The notes beneath the pieces are model-generated. The model did not search any database. It was not told the DNA's origin and saw nothing but the letters and a program-made list of their open reading frames with translations. This document shows positions 36,155-44,972 of a stretch of 64,000 nucleotides of DNA, piece after piece (position 1 is the first letter of the stretch; each line of letters opens with the position of its first letter). The DNA comes from Cupriavidus cauae. GTDB lineage: Bacteria; Pseudomonadota; Gammaproteobacteria; Burkholderiales; Burkholderiaceae. The position numbers and the translations under genes were made by a program. The DNA lies in contig NZ_VWRN01000027.1 of the NCBI RefSeq assembly GCF_008632125.1, positions 124,001 to 188,000 of the forward strand. Direction: 5' to 3'.

Positions 36155-37546
36155 ATGCATTCAGATCAAGGTCTTCCCCATCCGCAACGCCAGTGGGCGA
36201 TCCTCACCGTCTTCTGCGGCCTGATCATGGCCGTGCTCGACGGCTCGATCGCCAATATCGCGCTGCCGTCGATCTCCCGCCAGCTCGGCACCGATCCCGG
36301 CCATACGATCTGGGTGGTCAACGCCTATCAGCTGACGGTCACCGTCTGCCTGCTGCCGCTGTCCTCGCTCGGCGACATCCTCGGCTACAAGCGCGTCTAT
36401 CGGATCGGCCTGGCGACCTTCCTGGTCGGCTCGCTGCTGTGCGCGCTGTCGGTCAACCTGCCGATGCTGGTGGCGGCGCGCGTGCTGCAGGGGATCGGCG
36501 GCGCCGGCATCATGAGCGTCAACACGGCGCTGGTGCGCTACATTTATCCGCCCACCAAGCTCGGCCGCGGCATCGGCCTGAACGCGCTGGTGGTCGGCAT
36601 CACGACCGGCATCGGCCCGTCGGTCGGCGCGCTGATCCTGTCGTTCGCCAGCTGGCAATGGCTGTTCGCCATCAACGTGCCGGTGGCGGTGATCGCGCTG
36701 AGCCTGAGCCGCTGGGCGCTGCCTGTCACGCCGCCGCAGCCGCGCGCGTTCGACTATCCGAGCGCGCTGCTGTCGGCGGTGGTGATCGGCCTGTTCGTGC
36801 TCGGCGTCGATGGCCTGGGCCATGACGGCCTGCGCCGGGCGGCGGTCGGCGGGTTGATCGCGGCGCTGCTGCTCGGCTGGTGGCTGGCACGGATGGAACG
36901 TGGCAAGGCGGCGCCGCTGGTGCCGGTGGACCTGTTCGCGAACCGCGCCTTCACGCTGGCGGTGGGCACGTCGTTCTGCTCGTTCATGACGCAGATGCTG
37001 GCCTTCGTCGCGCTGCCCTTCTATCTCGAATACCAGCTCGGGCGATCGCTGCAGGAGACCGGGCTGTTGATCACGCCGTGGCCGCTGATGGTGGCCGTGA
37101 TGGCGCCGCTGTCAGGGCGGCTTTCGGATCGTTTCCCCGCCAGCGTGCTGGCCGGGCTAGGGCTCGCGCTGTTGTGCACGGGGCTGGTCCTGCTGGCGAT
37201 GCTCGATCGCGGCAGCAGCAGCATCGACGTGCTGTGGCGCATGGCGATGTGCGGGCTCGGCTTCGGCCTGTTCCAGTCGCCGAACAACCGCGCGATGATC
37301 GGCGCGACGCCGCCGCATCGCAGCGGCGGCGCCAGCGGCGCGCAGGCGACCACGCGGCTGCTGGGGCAGACCACGGGCACCGCGGTGGTGGCCTTGCTGT
37401 TTGCGCTGATCGGGACGTCCGCCTCGCGCACGGCGCTGGGCGTGGCGGCCTGCGTGGCGGCGGTTGGCGCGGCGGTCAGCCTGGCGCGCTTGCGCGGCGT
37501 GCCCGACCGGCTGGCGGAACGAGGTACTACTGCGCTCGAGGAATAA
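36155..37546 (+). CDS. MFS transporter, DHA2 (EmrB/QacA-type)
   Basis: This 463-aa protein has 13-14 predicted helices and DHA2 motifs: GLIMAVLDGSIANIALPSI in helix 1 (the D-x-x-I-x-N motif), NAYQLTVTVCLLPLSSLGD, and RVLQGIGGAGIMSVNTAL. It is an inner-membrane drug/proton antiporter candidate. No membrane-fusion partner gene is adjacent. An intergenic palindrome follows the stop. Confidence 0.87.
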   Translation: MHSDQGLPHPQRQWAILTVFCGLIMAVLDGSIANIALPSISRQLGTDPGHTIWVVNAYQLTVTVCLLPLSSLGDILGYKRVYRIGLATFLVGSLLCALSVNLPMLVAARVLQGIGGAGIMSVNTALVRYIYPPTKLGRGIGLNALVVGITTGIGPSVGALILSFASWQWLFAINVPVAVIALSLSRWALPVTPPQPRAFDYPSALLSAVVIGLFVLGVDGLGHDGLRRAAVGGLIAALLLGWWLARMERGKAAPLVPVDLFANRAFTLAVGTSFCSFMTQMLAFVALPFYLEYQLGRSLQETGLLITPWPLMVAVMAPLSGRLSDRFPASVLAGLGLALLCTGLVLLAMLDRGSSSIDVLWRMAMCGLGFGLFQSPNNRAMIGATPPHRSGGASGAQATTRLLGQTTGTAVVALLFALIGTSASRTALGVAACVAAVGAAVSLARLRGVPDRLAERGTTALEE

Positions 37547-37561
37547 CCGGGGCGGGGCTCC

Positions 37562-37583
37562 CCTCTCCCGCGCGCGGGAGAGG
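37562..37583. repeat. Perfect intergenic palindrome, copy 1
   Basis: CCTCTCCCGCG followed by CGCGGGAGAGG reads as an exact 22-bp palindrome in the spacer between the MFS and Bug genes. It matches the dispersed CTCTCCCGC/GCGGGAGAG family. Confidence 0.85.
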
Positions 37584-37647
37584 AAAAGGCGGTGGTGGTT
37601 TTGCGGGCGCTATTGGCAATAGCGGGCGCTGTTGCCCTCTCCCCCGT

Positions 37648-37673
37648 CCCCTCTCCCGCCGGCGGGAGAGGGG
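37648..37673. repeat. Perfect intergenic palindrome, copy 2
   Basis: CCCCTCTCCCGCC (37648-37660) and GGCGGGAGAGGGG (37661-37673) form an exact 26-bp palindrome. Between the two copies lies another small hairpin (CGCTATT/AATAGCG). Confidence 0.9.
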
Positions 37674-37720
37674 AGAACCGCGTCGCATGACGTAACGCTC
37701 GGTGTTGCCGATACCGCCGA

Positions 37721-38707
37721 TTACTGCGGCGTCGTCCCCGAGTCCTTCACCACCTTCGCCCACTTCGCGATCTCGGCCTTCTGGAACGAGGCCAGCGCGT
37801 CGGGCGTGCCGAGCACCGGATCGAGGCCGAGGGTCTTCAGCTTGGCCTGCACGTCCGGCAGCGTGAAGATTCGGTTCAGCTCGGAATTGAGCTTGGCCAC
37901 CACGTCCTTCGGCGTGGTCGCCGGCGCGAAGATCGCGAACCACGAGTCGGCCTGGAAGCCGCTCAACCCCTGCTCGGCCAGCGTCGGAATATCCGGGGCG
38001 GAGGCCGAGCGCTTCAGGCTGGTCACGCCCAGCGCGCGCAGCTTGCCTTCCTTGATGACCGGCAGCGCCGACGGCAGGTTGTCGAACATCATCGTGATAT
38101 GGCCGCCCAGCAGGTCGGGGATCGCCATCGCGCGGCCCTTGTAGGGCACGTGCGTGATCTTGACCCCGGCCACCGTATTGAACAGCTCGCCGGCCACGTG
38201 GGGCGAGGTGCCGATGCCGGGCGTGCCGAAGGTCAGCGCGCCGGGCTTGGACTTGGCCAGCGCGATCAACTCGGCGGTGGTCTTGGCCGGCACGCCCGGA
38301 TGGACCACCAGCACATTGGGCGTCGTCGCCAGCAGGATCACCGGCGTGAAGTCCTTGACCATGTCGTACGGCAGCTTGCTGTAGACCGCGCCATTGATCG
38401 AATGGGTGCCGACCGTGCCGAGCGCCAGCGTGTAGCCGTCGCCCGGCGCGCGTGCCACCGCTTCCGCGCCGATATTGCCGCCCGCGCCGGGCTTGTTGTC
38501 GACCACCACGGGCTGGCCCCACGACGGCGAGATCTTCTCCGACACGATGCGCGCCAGCGTGTCCGGCGCGCCGCCGGTCGGGAAGCCGACCACGATACGA
38601 ATCGGCCGGCCCGGATAGGTTTCGGCCTGCACCGCCGGCGCGGCGAACGCGGTGGCAAGCACCGTGGCAAGCGCGGACAGCGCGCCGGTGAATGGGGAAA
38701 TCCGCAT
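37721..38707 (-). CDS. Bug-type tripartite tricarboxylate transporter receptor
   Basis: This 328-aa periplasmic protein has a signal peptide ending AVQA (about residue 21) and the Bug/TctC family signature: YPGRPIRIVVGFPTGGAPDT, VVDNKPGAGGNIGAEAVARA, PYKGRAMAIPDLLGGHITMM and a C-terminal PEVQAKL-like helix (LPDVQAKLKTLGLDPV). It captures an organic acid for a TctAB permease. It is the last gene after IclR and an SDR on this strand; no permease is adjacent. Confidence 0.92.
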   Translation of the reverse strand: MRISPFTGALSALATVLATAFAAPAVQAETYPGRPIRIVVGFPTGGAPDTLARIVSEKISPSWGQPVVVDNKPGAGGNIGAEAVARAPGDGYTLALGTVGTHSINGAVYSKLPYDMVKDFTPVILLATTPNVLVVHPGVPAKTTAELIALAKSKPGALTFGTPGIGTSPHVAGELFNTVAGVKITHVPYKGRAMAIPDLLGGHITMMFDNLPSALPVIKEGKLRALGVTSLKRSASAPDIPTLAEQGLSGFQADSWFAIFAPATTPKDVVAKLNSELNRIFTLPDVQAKLKTLGLDPVLGTPDALASFQKAEIAKWAKVVKDSGTTPQ

Positions 38708-38839
38708 GATCTTTGTCTCCTTTGTGTTGGACGCTTGTTCGGTCTCTGTCGTCTCGATTGCGGCCAATCGGGGCCAATCGTTTCAATCGGCCCGTCGCCG
38801 CCATGGGTCAATCCATCTCGAACATCGGCGTGCCGGCGG

Positions 38840-39655
38840 TCATTGCTTGCCGATGCCGCCGAACTCGCTCATCACCTTCTCCTGCAGCCGCCGCATGCCC
38901 TTGAGCCAGCGGTCGTAGTCCTGCCCCTTGCGGCGGTAGTACTCGAGCACCTCGGGATGCGGCAGGATCAGGAAGCGTTCGTCGCGGATGCCTTCCAGCG
39001 TCACCGCGGCCACGTGCTCGGCCGTGACCGAGCCCTCCTGCAGGAAACCCTTGCGCTCGCCGTTCTCGCCGAACAGCATCTTGGTCTGCACGCCCTGCGG
39101 GCAGATGCAGCTGACCTTGATGCCGCGATCGCCGTAGGTGATCTCCAGCCATTCGGCGAAGCCGATCGCCGCGTGCTTGGTCACCGCATACGGCGCCGAG
39201 CCGATCTGCGACAGCAGGCCCGCCGCCGACACCGTATTGACGAAATAGCCCTCGCCGCGCTCGAGCATCTGCGGCAGCACGGCATTGGCGGCGTGGATGT
39301 GGGCCATCACGTTGATTTCCCAGATGCGCTGCCATTCGTCGGCGGTGGCATCGAGGCCCTTGCGCAGGATGATGCCGGCGTTCGAGCAGAACACGTCGAC
39401 CTGGCCGAAGCGGCGCGTGGCCTCGTCGGCCAGCGCCTGCACCGCGGCCGCATCGGCGACATCGGTGCGGCAGCCGAAGGTCTGGCACGACGGCGCCAGC
39501 TCGGCCGCCTCCGCGGCGACCTGCTGCGCGCCGCGCTCGTCCAGATCGGCGACCGCGATGCCACGCGCGCCCGCCTTGGCGAACGCCAGTACCAGTGCCC
39601 GCCCGATGCCGGTGGCGCCGCCCGTGACGACGACGGTCTTGTTGCTGATCTCCAT
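38840..39655 (-). CDS. Short-chain dehydrogenase/reductase
   Basis: This 271-aa classical SDR has TGGATGIG (about residues 11-18), CSNAG, catalytic Ser in VSAAG and Tyr/Lys in YAVTK. It should act on an alcohol or ketone with NAD(P). The ATG at 39655 gives the standard N-terminus (MEISNKTVVVTGG). It lies between an IclR gene and a Bug receptor on one strand, so it is probably the oxidation step for an imported substrate. Confidence 0.88.
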   Translation of the reverse strand: MEISNKTVVVTGGATGIGRALVLAFAKAGARGIAVADLDERGAQQVAAEAAELAPSCQTFGCRTDVADAAAVQALADEATRRFGQVDVFCSNAGIILRKGLDATADEWQRIWEINVMAHIHAANAVLPQMLERGEGYFVNTVSAAGLLSQIGSAPYAVTKHAAIGFAEWLEITYGDRGIKVSCICPQGVQTKMLFGENGERKGFLQEGSVTAEHVAAVTLEGIRDERFLILPHPEVLEYYRRKGQDYDRWLKGMRRLQEKVMSEFGGIGKQ

Positions 39656-39732
39656 GCCTGTCTCCTTGTGCTGATGATTGTGGTGGTCGAGATGTCGTGG
39701 GTATTGGTGATGGTCCCGATGGCCAGGTCCGC

Positions 39733-40611
39733 TCAGCCGTGGACGCGCCACAGCCTGCCCTGCAGCGCCTCGGCAAGCTGACGCACGCGCGGGCCGAGAT
39801 TCGCCTCGAGGATTTCCGGCGTCAGCCGCGAGGCCGCGCCGCCGATATTGATCGACAGCACTTCGGTACCGCCTTCGAGCACCACCGGCGCGGCGGCCCC
39901 GCTGACGGTGCGGTCCCATTCGGCATGCGCGACACAGAAGCCGCGCCGCCCGTAGTCGCGCAAGGACCGTTCGAGCTTGCTCCGAATCGTCGGCCAGCGC
40001 GTCTGATAGTGGCGCTCCAGATCCCCCAGCACGCTGGCGCGCCGCGCCGCGGGCAAACCCGCGAGCCAGGCGCGGCCGATCGCCGAGGTCGCGATCGGCA
40101 GGCGCGAGCCCGGCGTCAGCCGCATCACCAGCGCGCCGCGCGGTTGGCAGACTTCGAGATAGACCATCTCGTGGCGGTCGGGCGTGGCAAGGGCAACGGT
40201 GCAGCCGGTGGCGAAGGCCAGCGACTGCATCAGCGGCTGCGCGACCTCGCGAATGCCGGAGGTCGCGAGATACCGGTGACCCAGCACCATCGCGCCCTGG
40301 CCCAGGCGGTATTTCTCCAGCGACTCGACATACACCAGGTATCCGAGCCGCGTCAGCGTATAGGTCAGCCGCGACACCGTCGGCCGCGGAATGCCGGTAC
40401 GGCGCGACAGCTCCGCATTGCCGAGATAGTCGTCCTGCGGCCCGAACGCGCGCAGCAGATCGAGACCGCGCGCGAGCGCCGTGACGAAGCTGCGATCCTC
40501 GGCCTCCGCGGGATTTCCGGGACCCGCCTCGTCGGCATCGCGCAATGCGCTCGCCGGCACCGTCGAGGGCGGCTCGGCGACAACGGGAATCACGGTGGCG
40601 GTGCGCTTCAT
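39733..40611 (-). CDS. IclR family transcriptional regulator
   Basis: This 292-aa regulator has about 38 leading low-complexity residues, then the helix-turn-helix (LGNAELSRRTGIPRPTVSRL, about residues 63-82) and an IclR effector domain (RRGFCVAHAEWDRTVSGAAA). It heads the IclR-SDR-Bug set and is divergent from livH. A perfect inverted repeat lies in the 503-bp gap between them. Confidence 0.9.
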   Translation of the reverse strand: MKRTATVIPVVAEPPSTVPASALRDADEAGPGNPAEAEDRSFVTALARGLDLLRAFGPQDDYLGNAELSRRTGIPRPTVSRLTYTLTRLGYLVYVESLEKYRLGQGAMVLGHRYLATSGIREVAQPLMQSLAFATGCTVALATPDRHEMVYLEVCQPRGALVMRLTPGSRLPIATSAIGRAWLAGLPAARRASVLGDLERHYQTRWPTIRSKLERSLRDYGRRGFCVAHAEWDRTVSGAAAPVVLEGGTEVLSINIGGAASRLTPEILEANLGPRVRQLAEALQGRLWRVHG

Positions 40612-40805
40612 GATCGGCGGTCCAGGCGGAAATCGGGGCGGAATCGAGGCGGAAATCGAGCGGAAAGCCGGGCGCGACAGCGGCGGCAGCGGCCGAAAAG
40701 CAGGGAAAACCCGCGCGCATTTGACCGCGCTGCGACAGCGAAAAACCCCTGCGCGGCCGGGCCGGAAACCCCTATTTCGCTGTGCGAAAGACTATTCCGT
40801 ATTCC

Positions 40806-40838
40806 TTGACTGTGCCTCAAGCCCTATGCAACAGTCAA
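40806..40838. promoter_or_regulatory. Perfect inverted repeat, candidate IclR operator
   Basis: TTGACTGT (40806-40813) and ACAGTCAA (40831-40838) form an exact 8-bp inverted repeat with centres 25 bp apart, between the divergent IclR gene and livH. Confidence 0.55.
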
Positions 40839-40959
40839 CGAAAACGAACGATCGTGCGGAGACGCTGCGACACACCTCGCAGCGGTCAGTCACGACACGA
40901 ATAACCGGTATGAAAGCTGGGCATCTTGCGGCCCGGATCGACCGTTTCAGGAGACCGCC

Positions 40960-40998
40960 ATGCAACCCTTTCCGATGCGCGCCAAGCCGCGCAGTTGA
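40960..40998 (+). CDS. Possible 12-residue leader peptide upstream of livH
   Basis: An ATG preceded by CAGGAGACCGCC (good Shine-Dalgarno) opens a 12-codon frame, MQPFPMRAKPRS, ending in TGA. It may be a leader peptide, or the remnant start of a deleted gene such as a substrate-binding protein. Short length makes it uncertain. Confidence 0.25.
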   Translation: MQPFPMRAKPRS

Positions 40999-41114
40999 CC
41001 CCCACATTGGTTGACCGGCAGGCCGCGTCTTTTTTCGCGGCGCTGTCCTGCCACGCGCATCGGTTCGCCGAAGCGCGCCCCCGTTTGCGATTTCGATCTG
41101 CATGAGGTGAGTCG

Positions 41115-41978
41115 GTGTCAATGTTCTTCCAACAGTTTCTGAACGGGCTGACGCTCGGCGGGGTCTACAGCCTCGTCGCGCTCGGCCTGACGCTGGTCTA
41201 CGGCATCCTGCACGTACCCAACTTCGCGCACGGCGCCTTCTACATGGCCGGCGCCTACGTCTCGTATTACATGATGACGTCGCTGGGCGTGAACTACTGG
41301 CTGGCGATGGTCGCCGCGGCGCTGGCCGTGGCGCTGCTGTCGATGCTGGCCGAGCGGCTGGTCTTCCATCCGCTGCGCAACGCGCCCGAGCTGCACGACA
41401 TGATCGCGGCGATCGGCATCCTCCTGTTCCTGGAAGCGGGCGCACAGGCGCTGTGGGGCGCCGACTTCCATCGCATGCCGACACCCTACGGGCAGCTGGT
41501 CGAGGTGTTCGGCCTGACCGCGCCGCTGCAGCGGCTGCTGATCATCGCCGCCGCCTTCACGCTGATGGTGGTGCTGCATCTGTTCCTGACCCGCACCGTG
41601 ACCGGCTCGACCATCGTCGCGATGGCGCAGAACCGCGAAGGCGCGGCGCTGGTCGGCATCGACGCGACGCGCGTCACGCTGCTGGTGTTCGCGATCTCCG
41701 GCGCGCTGGCCGCGATCGCCGCCACGCTGTATGCGCCGATCAACCTGGTCTATCCGGCGATGGGGCACCTGGTCATCACCAAGGCCTTCGTGATCATCAT
41801 CCTCGGCGGCATGGGCAGCATCCCCGGCGCGATCCTGGGCGGCCTGATCATCGGCATGGCGGAGAGCTTCGGCGGCTTCTACGTGTCGACCGACTACAAG
41901 GACATCATCGCCTTCGTGCTGCTGGTGATCATCCTGTCGATCCGGCCGCAGGGCCTGTTCGCCGGCAAGGCCGCGTGA
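41115..41978 (+). CDS. livH: Branched-chain amino acid ABC transporter permease LivH
   Basis: This 287-aa inner-membrane permease has about eight helices and LivH features: LNGLTLGGVYSLVALGLTL, VYGILHVPNFAHGAFYM, and GGMGSIPGAILGGLIIGMAE near the C-terminus. With LivM it forms the channel for branched-chain amino acids or related compounds. The start is a GTG at 41115 after GAGGTG; an ATG 6 nt downstream is also possible. No binding-protein gene lies upstream. Confidence 0.93.
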   Translation: MSMFFQQFLNGLTLGGVYSLVALGLTLVYGILHVPNFAHGAFYMAGAYVSYYMMTSLGVNYWLAMVAAALAVALLSMLAERLVFHPLRNAPELHDMIAAIGILLFLEAGAQALWGADFHRMPTPYGQLVEVFGLTAPLQRLLIIAAAFTLMVVLHLFLTRTVTGSTIVAMAQNREGAALVGIDATRVTLLVFAISGALAAIAATLYAPINLVYPAMGHLVITKAFVIIILGGMGSIPGAILGGLIIGMAESFGGFYVSTDYKDIIAFVLLVIILSIRPQGLFAGKAA

Positions 41979-42020
41979 CGGCCGCCGCATCGAAGCGCAC
42001 AAGGTAGGAGAACTCTCGAC

Positions 42021-43073
42021 ATGAACGCATTGCAAGGCAAGACCGGCTGGGCGTTGCTGCTGGCGCTGGCCATCGCGTTTCCGCTGCTGACGACCAACAG
42101 CTATTACCTGACGGTGATGACGCTGGCCTTCATCTACGCGATCGCGACGCTGGGCCTGAACCTGATCACCGGCTACACCGGCCAGCTCAATCTCGCGCAC
42201 GGCGGCTTCATGGCCATCGGCGCCTATACGCTGGGCATCCTGACCGTCGATCACCAGATGCCGTTCTGGGCCGCCTTCGTGCTGTCCGGCGTGGTCTGCA
42301 TGATCGTCGGCTATGTGGTCGGCGTGGTATCGCTGCGGCTCAAGGGCCATTACTTCTCGATCTTCACGCTGTGCATCGGCTACATCATCTACCTGCTGAT
42401 CGAGAAGTGGGAAAGCCTGACGCACGGCACGGTCGGCCTGATCGGCATTCCGGTACCGGCCGCGATCGGCCCGGTAACCTTCGACAGCGTGCAGGCGCAG
42501 TACTACCTGGTGCTGTTCTTCCTGGTGATCGGCGCCTTCCTGATGCACCGGATCGTCAGCTCGCTGCTGGGCCGCAGCTTCATGGCGGTGCGCAACAGCG
42601 ACGCGCTGGCCGAGGCGCTGGGCATCGACCTGATGCGCACCAAGGTGCTGTCCTTCGTGCTGTCGGTGGCCTATGCGGGCTTCGCCGGTGCACTGTATGC
42701 GGGCCACGTGCGCTTCCTCGGTCCGGACATCGCGCGAACCGACCTGACCTTCGACATGGTGATGGCGATGCTGGTCGGCGGCATCGGCACGCTGCTCGGG
42801 CCGCTGCTGGGCGCGCTGCTGGTGCCCTGGGTCACGCAGACGCTGCAGTTCCTGCAGGACTACCGCATGCTGGTGTTCGGCCCGGTGCTGATCCTGCTGA
42901 TCATCTTCCTGCCCGACGGCATCGTCGGGACCTACCTGAAGCGCCAGGCGCGCCGTGCCGCCGCCGCGCGCCGCGGCCAGCGCCAGCCGGCACGCCGCGC
43001 CGCCGGAGATGAGGCAGCCGACGGCAAGGCCGCTGCGCCCGCCCCCGCTTCCGCCGGAGCCGACCATGCTTGA
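42021..43073 (+). CDS. livM: Branched-chain amino acid ABC transporter permease LivM
   Basis: This 350-aa permease has about 9-10 helices and LivM motifs: LGLNLITGYTGQLNLAHGGF, SLRLKGHYFSIFTLCIGYI and VGGIGTLLGPLLGA. The C-terminal about 45 residues are Arg/Ala-rich and hydrophilic, a common extension. Its last 8 bases overlap the livG start. Confidence 0.93.
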   Translation: MNALQGKTGWALLLALAIAFPLLTTNSYYLTVMTLAFIYAIATLGLNLITGYTGQLNLAHGGFMAIGAYTLGILTVDHQMPFWAAFVLSGVVCMIVGYVVGVVSLRLKGHYFSIFTLCIGYIIYLLIEKWESLTHGTVGLIGIPVPAAIGPVTFDSVQAQYYLVLFFLVIGAFLMHRIVSSLLGRSFMAVRNSDALAEALGIDLMRTKVLSFVLSVAYAGFAGALYAGHVRFLGPDIARTDLTFDMVMAMLVGGIGTLLGPLLGALLVPWVTQTLQFLQDYRMLVFGPVLILLIIFLPDGIVGTYLKRQARRAAAARRGQRQPARRAAGDEAADGKAAAPAPASAGADHA

Positions 43074-43395
43074 GATCCGCAACCTGACCAAGAAATTCGG
43101 CGGGCTGACCGCGGTCAACGATGTCTCGGTGACCTTCGAGGCCGGCCATATCAACGCCATCATCGGCCCGAACGGCGCCGGCAAGACGACCTTCTTCAAC
43201 CTGGTCGCCGGCACCCATGCGCCAAGCTCCGGCGAGGTGCTGTTCAAGGGCACCAACGTGGCCGGCATGCGGGCCGACCGCATCGCCCGCCTGGGCATCG
43301 CCCGCACCTTCCAGGCCACCGCGCTGTTCGATCGCGCCACCGTGCTCGACAACCTGATCGTCGGCCATCGGCTGCGCACCCATGCGGGCCTGCGC
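43066..43395 (+). pseudogene. livG: livG, 3'-truncated ABC ATPase
   Basis: This is the first about 110 codons of a LivG-type ATP-binding protein: LTKKFGGLTAVNDVSVTFEA, Walker A GPNGAGKTT (about residues 34-42) and GIARTFQATALF. Shortly after the segment NLIVGHRLRTHAGL the sequence stops resembling LivG. The signature LSGGQ, Walker B and switch His are absent. The frame stays open to 44094 through antisense of the neighbouring esterase, so the product would be a non-functional fusion. The downstream livF is missing. The break is at about 43.375-43.400 kb; the exact base cannot be fixed. Confidence 0.8.
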
Positions 43396-44035
43396 CCACC
43401 ACCACGCCGGAATGCAGGCCGACCGCGGCGATCCTGTCGGGATAGCGCAAGGCCACCACGGCCGCCATCGCGGCACCGGCGGACAGGCCGGCAAGGTACA
43501 CCCGATCGGGACACACATCGCGCCGCAAGGCCAGCGCATCGATCAGCGCGGCGATCGCCTGCGCTTCGCGCGCGCCCTCGCTGGCGGCGAGGTCGAACCA
43601 TTGCCAGCAGCGCTGCAACTGCCGCCGCAGCGGCTGTTCGGCATAGGCAACCAGAAAGCCCTCGCGCTCGGCGAGCGCATTCATGCGCGTGCCGGCGGCG
43701 AAGTCCTCGGCGGTCTGCCGGCAGCCATGCAGCATCACCACCAGCGGCAGCGGCCCGCGGTGCCGGCGCGACGGCTCGTAAAGCCAGTAGCTCAACTGCG
43801 ATACCAGTTCGCCGGGCATTGCCGGCAGCTTCAGGCGCCACTGCGACCACTGCCCCGGCAGCGGACCGGCAGGCAGCGCGAGCGGCGGCGGAACGCGCGT
43901 GCGGGCGGTGGGAGCCGTGGTGCCCCGTCCGTGCAAGCGATCGAGCCAGTCGCCAAGGTGACGGGCCGACTGACGCGGCAGCGTGCCGATCTGCCGCCAC
44001 GGACGCTGCCAATTTCCCATCAAGCTTCTTGCCAT
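43385..44035 (-). pseudogene. PHB-depolymerase-type esterase, 3'-truncated
   Basis: Read leftward, this gene encodes about 215 residues of an extracellular-type esterase of the PhaZ/feruloyl-esterase group: LPLVVMLHGCRQTAEDFAAG, YAEQPLR, and the nucleophile elbow VYLAGLSAGAAMAAV (Ser in GLSAG). After GLHSGVVVGAG it enters antisense of livG and ends at a stop at 43244. The catalytic Asp and His that follow the Ser are lost. The start at 44035 (MARSLMGNW) is the most likely; other in-frame ATGs exist at 44125 and 44020. It faces the truncated livG tail to tail. Confidence 0.75.
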
Positions 44036-44238
44036 GCGCGGTTTGCGGAAGCGCGCGAACGCTCCGGGTTGATTTTTGCTGCGTTGCAGCATAGCACATG
44101 GATTTGAACGCATTTCGCTTGCCAATGTAGGACAGTGACTGACAGCACACCGGCAATCGGCTCGCTATGGTTTCGCCATGGCGAACGGGCAGCCCGCCCG
44201 CAGCCGCCATTCGAGGCCAACTCGATACCGGTATCTTC

Positions 44239-44787
44239 ATGCGGAACTCGCTTTTGATTTCGTTGCCCCACCCCTGGCGCGCAGCCGCCCTGATCGCCTG
44301 CGCATCGTGGCCGGCGGTGGCCCAGCATGGCAACGCCGCCGCCTCGACCACCGCGCCGTCGAGCATGTCGGCACTGGCCCGGTTGCTGGTCGGGGTGGCC
44401 GACGGCCGGCCCACCGGCATGAACGGCGTCACGCGGCTGACCGGTTCCGGCAGCAGCACCGATGTGGCGCTGGGCAGCGCCTGCCGCGAGCTGACGCGCT
44501 CCGGCCCCATCCTGCTCGATACCGCCACGCGTCTGGACGGCTGCCGCGGCGAAAGCGGCAAGCGCGTGGTCTTCCATCTGAATCTCGTTCGTTTCGATGC
44601 CTCGCGCGAGGGCACCGCCGCCTTCATGGCCAGCGCCACGCCGGCTCTGGTGCGCGGCATCTGTCGCAATCCCGATGTACCGGTGCTGGGCCGCCTGGGC
44701 ATCGCACTGGTGTTTCGCTACACCGGCATCGGCGACCGGCCGGTCGGCGAAATCGCGATCGCGCCCGGCCGCTGCGAACAGGATTGA
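44239..44787 (+). CDS. Exported protein of unknown function
   Basis: This 182-aa protein has an N-terminal hydrophobic stretch (PWRAAALIACASWPAVAQ) ending in a likely signal cleavage AQ-HG. The mature part has three or four Cys (SACRELT, LDGCRGE, GICRNPD, GRCEQD) that may form disulphides, consistent with the periplasm. The start MRNSLL at 44239 is preferred to an ATG 72 nt upstream. It lies 185 bp before the BvgS-like kinase on the same strand. No family recognised. Confidence 0.6.
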   Translation: MRNSLLISLPHPWRAAALIACASWPAVAQHGNAAASTTAPSSMSALARLLVGVADGRPTGMNGVTRLTGSGSSTDVALGSACRELTRSGPILLDTATRLDGCRGESGKRVVFHLNLVRFDASREGTAAFMASATPALVRGICRNPDVPVLGRLGIALVFRYTGIGDRPVGEIAIAPGRCEQD

Positions 44788-44972
44788 TCCCGGCATCGGA
44801 TTCGGAGCAACGCGTCCGATAGAACACCGTCCGCGTCGAACTGCGATAGTCGCGGCATGGCGCATTGGCTAGATTCCTCCGCTTCACTGTGTCTGCCCGG
44901 AGGTCGCCGCGATGCCAACCCCTCTTGCCAACCGCACGCCGTGCATGGCGGCGACGATGCGCCGGCCGGCCG

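Larger units (their letters stand above)
40612..41114. other. Divergent intergenic region with palindrome and a possible leader peptide
   Basis: These 503 bases hold the promoters of the IclR set (leftward) and of livH (rightward). A perfect inverted repeat is at 40806-40838. A 12-codon frame at 40960-40998 follows an AGGAG and is listed separately. Downstream is a hairpin, GCCGCG around TCTTTTTT then CGCGGC, enclosed by GGCAGG/CCTGCC. No longer gene is supported. Confidence 0.55.

Noticed and set aside
41118..44702. A 1194-codon open frame on the minus strand
   Set aside because: It is antisense to livH, livM and part of livG and has His/Gln/Arg-biased composition. It is a high-GC shadow frame with no domain.
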